DNA from: JAEUNX01 sp034004685
GTDB lineage: Bacteria; Pseudomonadota; Gammaproteobacteria; Burkholderiales; Rhodocyclaceae
DNA length: 36,345 nucleotides
NCBI GenBank assembly: GCA_034004685.1
Contig: JAVEWG010000036.1
Span: forward strand, 1 to 36,345
Reading direction: 5' to 3'
Of this stretch, positions 22,940 to 29,316 are shown in pieces; the stretch's first letter is position 1; the number at the start of each line of letters is the position of its first letter. Position numbers and translations under genes: made by a program. The notes under the pieces were generated by a model. That model saw only the letters and a program-made list of their open reading frames with translations, ran no database searches and had not been told where the DNA came from.

Positions 22940-24670
22940 ATGGACATAGCTTCTTTTTCGCTCATTGTGGCTGGCAGCGGTGGCGCCGGCGCGATTTCGA
23001 CCGGCGCTATGCTGCTGGAAGCCGCAGGTCGAATCGGCTGGTACGGATACATGACCCGATCGGTCGGCGCCCAAATTCGTGGCGGCGAGGCAGTCGGCAT
23101 GGTCCGCTTCAGCCGTGAACCTATCGTTGCACAAAGCGACAATTTTCAAGTTTTGCTGGCGTTGGATTGGCAGAACCTCGGCAAATACGCAGCAGAGTTC
23201 CCCCTCTCGCCCTCCAGCCTGATTATCGGAGACCCCGAGCAGGGCGAGGTTCCCGGGGAGTTGCTGGCCAGCGGCGCCCGCTGCGGTCAGATAGCCATGA
23301 AGGCCCTTGCCCAGGCCATCCCGGCTGGTCGCCCCAATATGGTTGCCCTGGGCATCCTTGGCGCCCTGGCGGGTTTGCCAGCGGAATCCATTGATGCAGT
23401 GCTGTTGAAGACCATGGGTCACAAGGGCGACAAGGCCCTGGCCGCAAGTCGCGCAGCCATCCAGGCTGGATGGGAGGCCGCTGGCGGATTGCCGGTGCTG
23501 CCCCGTTTGGCCGTGCCTGACCGAAAGCCCGAGGGCGGGCGCTGGCTCATGACCGGCAACGAGGCCGCCGGCTACGGTGCCGTGAAGGGCGGGATTCGCT
23601 ACGTTGCCGCCTATCCCATCACGCCCGCCACCGAAGTCCTGGAGTGGATGGCCCCGGCGCTCGACAAGATCGGCGGGACCCTGGTGCAGGTGGAAGACGA
23701 ATTGGCGGCGATCAACCAGATCATCGGTGCTTCCTATGGCGGCGTGCCGTCCCTGACGGCCACGGCGGGTCCGGGTCTGGCCTTGATGACCGAATCCCTG
23801 GGCCTGGCGGTCGCCTCGGAAACCCCCATCGTGGTGGTGGACGTGATGCGTGGAGGCCCCTCCACGGGCATCCCCGCCAAGTCCGAGCAGTCCGATCTGA
23901 ACATTGCCCTTTATGGTCTGCATGGGGACGCGCCCCACTTGGTGGTGGCGCCGAATTCCGTGGTGGACTGCATGTTTACCACCCAGTGGGCGGTGCATCT
24001 GGCCGAAACGCTGCAAACCGTGGCCCTGGTGCTTTCCGACCAGGCTTTGGGCCAGGCGCGGGTGGCGGGTGACCGGCCGGCGGAGGTCGTTTTCCCGACC
24101 CGGCGCGAAGTCGCGGCGCCGGTGACCGGGAGTGGGAAGTATCAACGCTACGCGGTCACACCCTCCGGTGTTTCTCCCATGGCCGTGCCGGGAACGGCGG
24201 GCTGCCAATACACCGCGGATGGCCTTGAGCACAATCCGTTTGGCACCCCGTCATCCCAGGCTTCGGACCACCAGGCGCAGCTCGACAAGCGCCAGCGCAA
24301 ACTGACCCAGTACGACTATGGCAACGCGTGGGCCGATCTTGAGGGAGAGGGCGATATCGCCATCCTCACCTGGGGTTCCTGCACCGGCGCGGCAAGGGAG
24401 GCCATCGGGCGTCTGCGGGCGACTGGACTGAAGGTGCGCCTGTTGAGCTTGCGCTTGCTGTTCCCGGTTCAGCCCGAGAAATTCGCCGCTGCTTTGCAGG
24501 GCGTCAAGCGCTTGCTCATCGTGGAGCAGACCCATAGTGGGCAGTTCATGCGCTACCTGAGGGCGTTTTATGACCTGCCATGCCCGGTTCAAACTTTGAA
24601 CCGACCTGGGCCCCTACCGATTCGGCCCAATGAGATCGAAGCTCAACTGGCCGCGTGGAGTTCCACATGA
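22940..24670 (+). CDS. korA: 2-oxoacid:ferredoxin oxidoreductase, fused gamma-alpha subunit (KorA-like)
   Basis: This 576-residue protein would, with KorB, oxidatively decarboxylate a 2-oxoacid (2-oxoglutarate in the best-known relatives) to acyl-CoA while reducing ferredoxin. An N-terminal gamma domain (about 1-190; LIVAGSGGAGAISTGAMLL, RSVGAQIRGGEAVGMVRFS) is fused to the alpha domain with YPITPATEVLEWMAP and RGGPSTGIPAKSEQSDL, and a C-terminal transketolase-like part. An in-frame TAA 15 bases upstream fixes ATG 22940 as the first start, but no ribosome site is at the normal distance (GGAGGG is over 20 bases away), so translation may be weak. In Thauera-type aromatic degraders KorAB feeds ferredoxin for benzoyl-CoA reductase; no such reductase is in this window. 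Confidence 0.88.
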   Translation: MDIASFSLIVAGSGGAGAISTGAMLLEAAGRIGWYGYMTRSVGAQIRGGEAVGMVRFSREPIVAQSDNFQVLLALDWQNLGKYAAEFPLSPSSLIIGDPEQGEVPGELLASGARCGQIAMKALAQAIPAGRPNMVALGILGALAGLPAESIDAVLLKTMGHKGDKALAASRAAIQAGWEAAGGLPVLPRLAVPDRKPEGGRWLMTGNEAAGYGAVKGGIRYVAAYPITPATEVLEWMAPALDKIGGTLVQVEDELAAINQIIGASYGGVPSLTATAGPGLALMTESLGLAVASETPIVVVDVMRGGPSTGIPAKSEQSDLNIALYGLHGDAPHLVVAPNSVVDCMFTTQWAVHLAETLQTVALVLSDQALGQARVAGDRPAEVVFPTRREVAAPVTGSGKYQRYAVTPSGVSPMAVPGTAGCQYTADGLEHNPFGTPSSQASDHQAQLDKRQRKLTQYDYGNAWADLEGEGDIAILTWGSCTGAAREAIGRLRATGLKVRLLSLRLLFPVQPEKFAAALQGVKRLLIVEQTHSGQFMRYLRAFYDLPCPVQTLNRPGPLPIRPNEIEAQLAAWSST

Positions 24671-25533
24671 ACAAGGATCTTGATTCCGCCAAAACCCAAT
24701 GCCCCAGTTCCGCACCGGTCTACGGGGCTGATGACTACCGGTCCAACGTAAAGCCAGTCTGGTGTCCGGGCTGCGGGGATTACTCGGTGCTGTCGGCCGT
24801 GACCAACTCCTTGGCTCAGCTTCAGCTGCCCCCCGAAAAGGTGGCGCTGGTTTCCGGGATCGGGTGTTCATCGCGGATTCCTGCTTACACCAATGTGTAT
24901 GGATTCCATGGCGTGCATGGGCGGGCGCTACCCCTGGCCACCGGCCTGAAACTTGCCCGTCCCGACCTCACGGTTCTGGCCGCGGGGGGGGACGGCGATG
25001 GTTTCTCCATCGGGGGCAACCATTTTCTCCACGCTTGCCGGCGCAACGTAGACCTTACCTACATCGTCATGGACAACCAGGTCTATGGGATGACCAAGGG
25101 CCAGGCTTCCCCCACCACCGCGCCGGACTGGAAGGGGAGCGATCTGACCCCCGATGGAACGGGTATCAATCCCTTTCATCCCCTGGTGATCGCCCTGGCG
25201 GCAGGCGCCAATTACATTGCCCGCTGTTTCAGCGGGGAGCAGGCGAATCTGAGCGACATCCTGTGTGAGGCGATTCTCCATCCAGGCTTTTCGGTGGTGC
25301 AGATCCTGAGCCCTTGCGTGACCTTCCGGCCCGAGCAGCGCCAGTGGAAGAACCTTGTTCGCATGGCACCTGAAAGCGATCCCCACGATATGGACAGTGC
25401 GGTAAAGCGTTTGATGCACGACGATGGCATGGACATTGGCCGAGCGCTGTATAAGGGGAGTCGCCCCCCGTACCGGCCTATCCGTGGCACGCCGGGCACG
25501 TTTGAAGACTTGGAAAAGGAGTTCATCCTATGA
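24667..25533 (+). CDS. korB: 2-oxoacid:ferredoxin oxidoreductase, beta subunit (KorB-like)
   Basis: This 288-residue beta subunit carries thiamine diphosphate and one [4Fe-4S] cluster. The cluster ligands are visible: WCPGCGDYS (Cys33, Cys36), SGIGCSSR (Cys67) and SPCVTF (about Cys217). The TPP motif is GGDGDGFSIGGN…YIVMDN. The ATG overlaps the korA stop (ATGA) with GGAG 6 bases before it, so the subunits are coupled; the longer GTG reading is less likely. The stop overlaps the following ferritin-like gene in the same way. Length (about 290) and residues fit active 2-oxoglutarate- or related 2-oxoacid-oxidising KorB. Activity of this class is usually damaged by oxygen, which fits the FNR-type sites upstream. 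Confidence 0.9.
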   Translation: MNKDLDSAKTQCPSSAPVYGADDYRSNVKPVWCPGCGDYSVLSAVTNSLAQLQLPPEKVALVSGIGCSSRIPAYTNVYGFHGVHGRALPLATGLKLARPDLTVLAAGGDGDGFSIGGNHFLHACRRNVDLTYIVMDNQVYGMTKGQASPTTAPDWKGSDLTPDGTGINPFHPLVIALAAGANYIARCFSGEQANLSDILCEAILHPGFSVVQILSPCVTFRPEQRQWKNLVRMAPESDPHDMDSAVKRLMHDDGMDIGRALYKGSRPPYRPIRGTPGTFEDLEKEFIL

Positions 25534-26048
25534 CGCGGCAGCCTACCAAAGCGGGCCAGTCGATTGAGGAACTGTTCGCCCACGCGAGCCAGATGGAGCG
25601 CACCACGGCGGAGCGTTACCGAGAACTGGCCGACATGATGAGCACCCACAACAATCGGGAACTGGCCGAATTGTTCCGCCGGATGGCGGACATCGAATGG
25701 CTGCATGTCTATAACGTCAATGCCTTGTGCCGGGAAATGAATATCGACGAGCCGCCCGCCACGGTTCGCCCGGTGGGTAGCGGCGAAGTGCCCGATTTCG
25801 AAGACCAGCACTACCTGCATCGCCCCTATCACGCCCTGATGCTGGCCCGTGGCTATGAGGAGCGGGCCCGGGACTTCTACGCCAAGCTGGCGGCGGACGC
25901 CATGAATGAGGATATCCGCCAGGCGGCCCTCAAGCTGGCGGCAGAGGAAGAGATGCACATCGGGGAGCTGGACAAGTGGCTGGTCCGCTATCCAAAGCCC
26001 GAAGCCGGCTGGGATGAGGACCTCGATCCGCCGGTCGAGCTGGAATAA
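25530..26048 (+). CDS. Ferritin-like/rubrerythrin-type diiron protein
   Basis: This 172-residue four-helix protein has spaced carboxylate/histidine ligands typical of the ferritin-like superfamily: E-R-T-T-A-E-R-Y (Glu23/Glu28), D-I-E-W-L-H (Glu56, His59), G-Y-E-E-R-A-R-D-F-Y and A-E-E-E-M-H. It lacks the C-terminal rubredoxin domain of full rubrerythrins. The start overlaps the korB stop (ATGA) and the ferredoxin gene follows 27 bases later, so it is built into the ferredoxin-reducing module. It could be a peroxidase taking electrons from the ferredoxin to protect the oxygen-sensitive KorAB, or a diiron oxygenase; the sequence does not decide. I know of no standard pairing of this protein with KorAB. 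Confidence 0.8.
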   Translation: MTRQPTKAGQSIEELFAHASQMERTTAERYRELADMMSTHNNRELAELFRRMADIEWLHVYNVNALCREMNIDEPPATVRPVGSGEVPDFEDQHYLHRPYHALMLARGYEERARDFYAKLAADAMNEDIRQAALKLAAEEEMHIGELDKWLVRYPKPEAGWDEDLDPPVELE

Positions 26049-26075
26049 CATTTTCTGTCAATAAAGGAGACAACC

Positions 26076-26285
26076 ATGGCTTTGATGATCACCAGCATTT
26101 GCAGCCAGTGCGATGCTTGCCGGGACGAATGCCCCACCCATGCCATCACCAAGGGCAAGCCCTACGTCATCGATCCGACCAAGTGTGTGGAGTGTGTCGG
26201 CTTCTATGACACGCCCCAGTGCATCGACATGTGTCCAGTGAAGAACTGTATCGTTCCCGATCCGGCCCATCCCGCCGCCGCTTAA
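26076..26285 (+). CDS. 2[4Fe-4S] ferredoxin, Alvin (YfhL) type
   Basis: This 69-residue low-potential ferredoxin has a first cluster motif C9-x2-C12-x2-C15-x3-C19-P. The second, C37-x2-C40-x8-C49-x3-C53-P, carries the 8-residue loop that marks the Allochromatium/YfhL/FdxN type. These have very low and split potentials. An extra Cys58 lies near the C-terminus, and the tail is short. AAAGGAG precedes the ATG. As the last gene of the KorAB-ferritin run, it is the natural electron acceptor of KorAB. Its onward client (the ferritin-like protein, a Rieske oxygenase, or a reductase elsewhere) is open. Confidence 0.92.
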   Translation: MALMITSICSQCDACRDECPTHAITKGKPYVIDPTKCVECVGFYDTPQCIDMCPVKNCIVPDPAHPAAA

Positions 26286-26291
26286 GCGCCA

Positions 26292-26317
26292 GGGCCTCCT
26301 CCGTCAGGCGGAGGCCC
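26292..26317 (+). other. Hairpin between ferredoxin and flavin reductase
   Basis: GGGCCTCC (26292-26299) and GGAGGCCC (26310-26317) pair perfectly over a 10-base loop. No T-tract follows, so it is more likely a processing or attenuation element than a full terminator. Confidence 0.45.
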
Positions 26318-26343
26318 ACCTTCCATGCTTCGGGTTGAATGCC

Positions 26344-27300
26344 ATGACCATTGATACTAGGCAATTGCGTAATGCGCTGGGGGCCTTTGCCACCGGTGTC
26401 ACCATCGTCACGACCCAAGATGCTTCCGGGAAGGACGCCGGGATGACCGTGAATAGCTTCAGTTCGGTCTCCCTGGAGCCGCCCATGGTGCTGTGGAGTC
26501 TCGCCAAGAACGCCCATAGCCGGGATGCATTTCTTAACGCCGAATACTTTGGTGTGCATATCTTGGCGTCAGATCAGGCTGATCTGTCGACCCAGTTTGC
26601 AACCCGAGGAATCGACAAGTTCGCGGGCCAGTCGGTCGAGCGGGGGCACGGCAATGTACCTCTGCTAAGTGGCTGTGCTGCCCGCTTCGAGTGCAAAACC
26701 GTCTTTCGTTATGAAGGGGGCGACCATGACATCCTCGTAGGGGAGGTGGTGTCCTTCGAGAATTTCGAGCGGGAGTCCCTGGTGTTTCGGGCCGGCCGCT
26801 ACGCAATCGCCTTCGACAAGCCGGCCAAGCTTCCCGAGGACGAGTCCCATGATCTGGAGGAGCGGGGTACGGTCACCTCGTTGCAGTACTTGATCGGCCG
26901 GGCCCTCTATCAGATGCAACTGGGCGTCCGTCCAGAGTTCGCGCGGCTGGGGATCACCGAACTGCAGTTTTTCATCCTGACCTGTATCGCCTACAACGCG
27001 CCCGAATCAGTGGCAGAACTGATCCGGCTCGTGGCCATCTCCGGACAGCGGATAACCCTCTCCGACGTGGAGAAGATGGTCCAGCGCAATCTGATGGTCA
27101 CGGAAGGCGAAGATCCGGAACATCTCCAGTTCCACTTGACCGAAGCGGGCCAGGCGCTCCTGGCGCGGATCGCGGCGGTCAATCGGGCCATCGAGGACGA
27201 CGCGATGAAGGAGTTCGGTTACATGGAGACCCAGGTCTTCAAGCAGATGCTTCGCAAGATCATCCAGCGGACCCTGCCGTCCTGGCGTAGACCCCTATAG
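26344..27300 (+). CDS. Flavin reductase with C-terminal MarR-like domain
   Basis: This 318-residue two-domain protein has an N-terminal flavin reductase domain (about 1-155) with FATGVTIVTT, MTVNSFSSVSLEPPMVLWSLAKNAHS and YFGVHILASDQ, the FMN/FAD-binding split-barrel pattern. A winged-helix MarR-like domain (about 175-300; LGITELQFFILTCIAYN, VEKMVQRNLM) follows. The same architecture is known in the reductase C1 of Acinetobacter p-hydroxyphenylacetate hydroxylase, where the MarR-like part senses the aromatic substrate and speeds flavin reduction. A two-component flavin monooxygenase partner is expected but none is in the window. The start ATG at 26344 has no strong ribosome site; TTG at 26335 is the alternative. 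A strong palindromic terminator follows. Confidence 0.85.
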   Translation: MTIDTRQLRNALGAFATGVTIVTTQDASGKDAGMTVNSFSSVSLEPPMVLWSLAKNAHSRDAFLNAEYFGVHILASDQADLSTQFATRGIDKFAGQSVERGHGNVPLLSGCAARFECKTVFRYEGGDHDILVGEVVSFENFERESLVFRAGRYAIAFDKPAKLPEDESHDLEERGTVTSLQYLIGRALYQMQLGVRPEFARLGITELQFFILTCIAYNAPESVAELIRLVAISGQRITLSDVEKMVQRNLMVTEGEDPEHLQFHLTEAGQALLARIAAVNRAIEDDAMKEFGYMETQVFKQMLRKIIQRTLPSWRRPL

Positions 27301-27325
27301 CGGGTTTCCAGGATGGGGAGGCAGA

Positions 27326-27356
27326 GTAGGGCAGCAAATTTGCTGCCCTACGTGTT
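27326..27356 (+). terminator. Perfect-palindrome terminator after the flavin reductase
   Basis: GTAGGGCAGCAAA is followed directly by its exact reverse complement (27326-27351), giving 13-base arms, then GTGTTTT. The long stem makes up for a short T run. It probably ends the korAB-flavin reductase transcript and separates it from amidohydrolase 2. Confidence 0.65.
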
Positions 27357-27610
27357 TTGGAGCGCCCGGGTTGCCGATGGGGCCTGACAAGAACAGGCAC
27401 CCCTGAAACGGGCCCTTTCCGCGCACTAACTCACCAAGGTGGCTGGAGTGGGGCGTGATCCTGATGCATTGGCCTGGGGGGATGCCGCCCGCGAATATCT
27501 GCGCATGGAGGGGCCTTTGAGGTCCTTCGAATGGGAGAAAGCTGCCGTAAGGGCCTTATTTGCAGCCCGGGGGCCGTTGGGCGCCTGCTTTGAGCCAACC
27601 TTCTGAAGGT

Positions 27611-27651
27611 TTGATCTCCATCAGAACTCTGATGGGTAGCCCCTGTATGTT
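27611..27651 (+). promoter_or_regulatory. FNR-like promoter P1 for amidohydrolase 2
   Basis: TTGATCTCCATCAG (27611-27624) matches TTGAT-N4-ATCAA at nine of ten positions. TATGTT (27646-27651) follows at nearly the same distance (28.5 bases from the box centre, against 29.5 at amidohydrolase 1). A second palindrome, CCATCAG-AACT-CTGATGG (27618-27635), overlaps the box. Confidence 0.5.
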
Positions 27652-27706
27652 TGCGCTACCGAGGAGAGAGGAAACAAATTGGGACTTGTTCCATATCAAA
27701 TTTTTC

Positions 27707-27751
27707 TTGACTCGCCGAAATTGTTTTATTGATAATGAAAAGGTACCTCTT
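27707..27751 (+). promoter_or_regulatory. Sigma70-type promoter P2 with operator at its start
   Basis: TTGACT (27707-27712), an 18-base spacer and GATAAT (27731-27736) each match consensus at five of six positions. The predicted start (about 27743) falls inside AAAAGGTACCTCTT (27738-27751). That sequence matches the perfect palindrome at amidohydrolase 1 in 12 of 14 positions around the same AGGTACCT core. Confidence 0.6.
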
Positions 27752-27821
27752 TAGACCGACTCGCAGGTTTTGACGGAAACAAAGAGGGGGGATGTCGCAG
27801 CAAACAGAGATTTATTTTTTT

Positions 27822-27835
27822 AATAGATACCTATT
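27822..27835 (+). promoter_or_regulatory. Third AGGTACCT-like palindrome, before the ribosome site
   Basis: AATAGATACCTATT has 5-base perfect arms and matches the amidohydrolase 1 palindrome at 11 of 14 positions. It lies 84 bases, eight helical turns, from the copy at 27738. It abuts GGAGACGG, the ribosome site of amidohydrolase 2. Confidence 0.45.
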
Positions 27836-27847
27836 GGAGACGGGTTT

Positions 27848-29170
27848 ATGGAAATGAACGACATGATCATCATCAGCGTGGACGATCACATCATCGAGCC
27901 GCCTGATATGTTTGAAAAGCATCTGCCCGCCGCCTACAAGGACAAGGCTCCCAAGGTCGTGTCCAAGAATGGCAAGGACAGCTGGATCTACGAAGGGCGT
28001 GAGATGCCTAACATCGCCTTGAATGCGGTGGTTGGTCGTCCCCCTGAAGAATATGGCTTCGAGCCGGTGGGCTATAGCCAGATCCGTAAGGGCACCTACG
28101 ATGTCAAGGCCCGCCTGGATGACATGAATGCCGACGGCATCCTGGCCCAGCTGACCTTCCCGACCATGGCGCTGTTTGCGGGCACTGCCTTCCTGGGCTC
28201 CAAGGATCTGACCGCCGCCAAGGCCGTGATCTCCGCCTACAATGACTGGAGCATGGACGAGTGGGCCGACGCCGCGCCCGGCCGCTTCATCAAGAACGCC
28301 ATTCTTCCCCTGTGGGATATCGACGCCTGCGTGGCGGAAGCCAAGCGCGTGGCCAAGAAGGGCTGTCACTCCATCTCCTTCCCCGACTGTCCGGCCGCCC
28401 TCAAGCTGCCCTCCATCCACACCGGTTACTGGGATCCCCTGTTCAAGGTGATGGTCGAGAACAAGATGGTCGTGTCCGCCCACATCGGCTCCGGCAACAT
28501 GGCGCCTCACGCTTCCATGGATGCCCCAATCGACGTGTGGATCACCACCATGCCCATGTCCATCAACGTTGCGGCTGCCGACTGGCTGTTCTCTGACGTG
28601 TTCCTGCGCTTCCCCGAGCTGAAGATCAGCCTGGCCGAGGGCGGCGTGGGCTGGGTTCCCTACATGCTCGAGCGTGCCGACTTCACCTATCGTCACCACC
28701 GCGCCTGGACCCACGCCAACCTGGGCGGCCTGACCCCCACCGAGCGTTTCCACCGCAACTTCATCACCTGCTTCATCGAAGACAAGTTCGGCATGCAGAA
28801 CACCCAGTTCCTCAACCTGGACCACGTCTGCTTCGAGAACGACTACCCGCACTCTGACTGCGTGTGGCCGAACTCTCCCGAAATCCTGTGGGAAGGCGTG
28901 AGGCAGCTGCCCAAGGAAACCATCGACAAGGTGACCCACCTCAACGCCATGCGCGAGTACTCCTTTGACCCGATCTCCATCCTGGGTCGTGAGAACTGCA
29001 CCGTCGGCGCCCTGCGTGCCAAGGCTGCCGCAGCTGGTGTGGATACCGTGCCCAAGGCCGGCCTGGGGGGTCTGGATCCCCGCAAGGGTACCAAGGAGCG
29101 TGTCACCTCCGGTGATATCGCCAAGATCTTTGCCAAGGCGCTCGACGCCGAAGCGAACGTCGAGGCTTAA
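27848..29170 (+). CDS. Amidohydrolase 2 (amidohydrolase_2/TIM-barrel metal enzyme)
   Basis: This 440-residue TIM-barrel metalloenzyme is in the same superfamily as amidohydrolase 1 but longer and only distantly related to it. Likely metal ligands are Asp12-x-His14 (SVDDHIIEPP), the His of VSAHIGSGN, the Glu of SLAEGGVGWVP and the Asp of ENDYPHSDCVWP. The D-x-PH-x4-WP signature is shared with many amidohydrolases from mycobacteria and sphingomonads linked to catabolic regions but without proven reactions. The start at 27848 has GGAGACGG upstream; Met3 is possible. Codons lean to CGT/CGC and GGT/GGC, as in highly expressed genes. It has its own two promoters and a strong terminator, so it is a single-gene unit controlled in parallel with amidohydrolase 1. 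Confidence 0.88.
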   Translation: MEMNDMIIISVDDHIIEPPDMFEKHLPAAYKDKAPKVVSKNGKDSWIYEGREMPNIALNAVVGRPPEEYGFEPVGYSQIRKGTYDVKARLDDMNADGILAQLTFPTMALFAGTAFLGSKDLTAAKAVISAYNDWSMDEWADAAPGRFIKNAILPLWDIDACVAEAKRVAKKGCHSISFPDCPAALKLPSIHTGYWDPLFKVMVENKMVVSAHIGSGNMAPHASMDAPIDVWITTMPMSINVAAADWLFSDVFLRFPELKISLAEGGVGWVPYMLERADFTYRHHRAWTHANLGGLTPTERFHRNFITCFIEDKFGMQNTQFLNLDHVCFENDYPHSDCVWPNSPEILWEGVRQLPKETIDKVTHLNAMREYSFDPISILGRENCTVGALRAKAAAAGVDTVPKAGLGGLDPRKGTKERVTSGDIAKIFAKALDAEANVEA

Positions 29171-29198
29171 TCGCTTACTCGATATTTTCGATGAAAAA

Positions 29199-29232
29199 GG
29201 GCTGGCCGAAAGGCCGGCCCTTTTTGTTTTTG
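29199..29232 (+). terminator. Rho-independent terminator after amidohydrolase 2
   Basis: GGGCTGGCC (29199-29207), a GAAA loop and GGCCGGCCC (29212-29220) pair fully with one G-T pair. TTTTTGTTTTT follows. An A-run just before the stem could let it work on the other strand too. Confidence 0.88.
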
Positions 29233-29299
29233 GCGGGCGGCTGCCCAAGGAGATCCATGGGCCTGCGGTAGACCATCTGGTATCATCCGTTTCATTACT

Positions 29300-29314
29300 A
29301 ACTGTTTGTCAGTT
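29300..29314 (+). promoter_or_regulatory. Inverted repeat AACTG-N5-CAGTT at the thioesterase start
   Basis: AACTGTTTGTCAGTT is a perfect 5-base-arm palindrome ending two bases before the thioesterase ATG, where a ribosome site would be expected. Its TGTCAGTTTT half resembles the sequence by the palindrome before the GldA-like gene. A TetR-type fatty-acid regulator is a possible binder. Confidence 0.35.
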
Positions 29315-29316
29315 TT

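Larger units (their letters stand above)
27301..27847 (+). promoter_or_regulatory. 547-base gap: terminator, then regulatory region of amidohydrolase 2
   Basis: The first 50 bases hold a terminator hairpin. The middle (27360-27600) is featureless GC-rich sequence with only chance frames. The last 240 bases are A/T-rich and hold an FNR-like box with a -10, a strong sigma70-type promoter, and two AGGTACCT-type palindromes, listed separately. A 64-codon frame at 27560-27754 runs through these sites and is not taken as a gene. Confidence 0.6.

Noticed and set aside
22940..25533. Indolepyruvate:ferredoxin oxidoreductase or estrogen-pathway EdcC-type identity for KorAB
   Set aside because: The gamma-alpha fusion with a separate beta subunit and the GGPSTGIPAKSEQSDL stretch fit the 2-oxoglutarate-type KorAB better than the single-chain or alpha/beta indolepyruvate enzymes; the substrate remains open.
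27560..27754. 64-codon open frame upstream of amidohydrolase 2
   Set aside because: It runs through the FNR-like box and the promoter, has no ribosome site, and its composition is that of the intergenic A/T-rich region.
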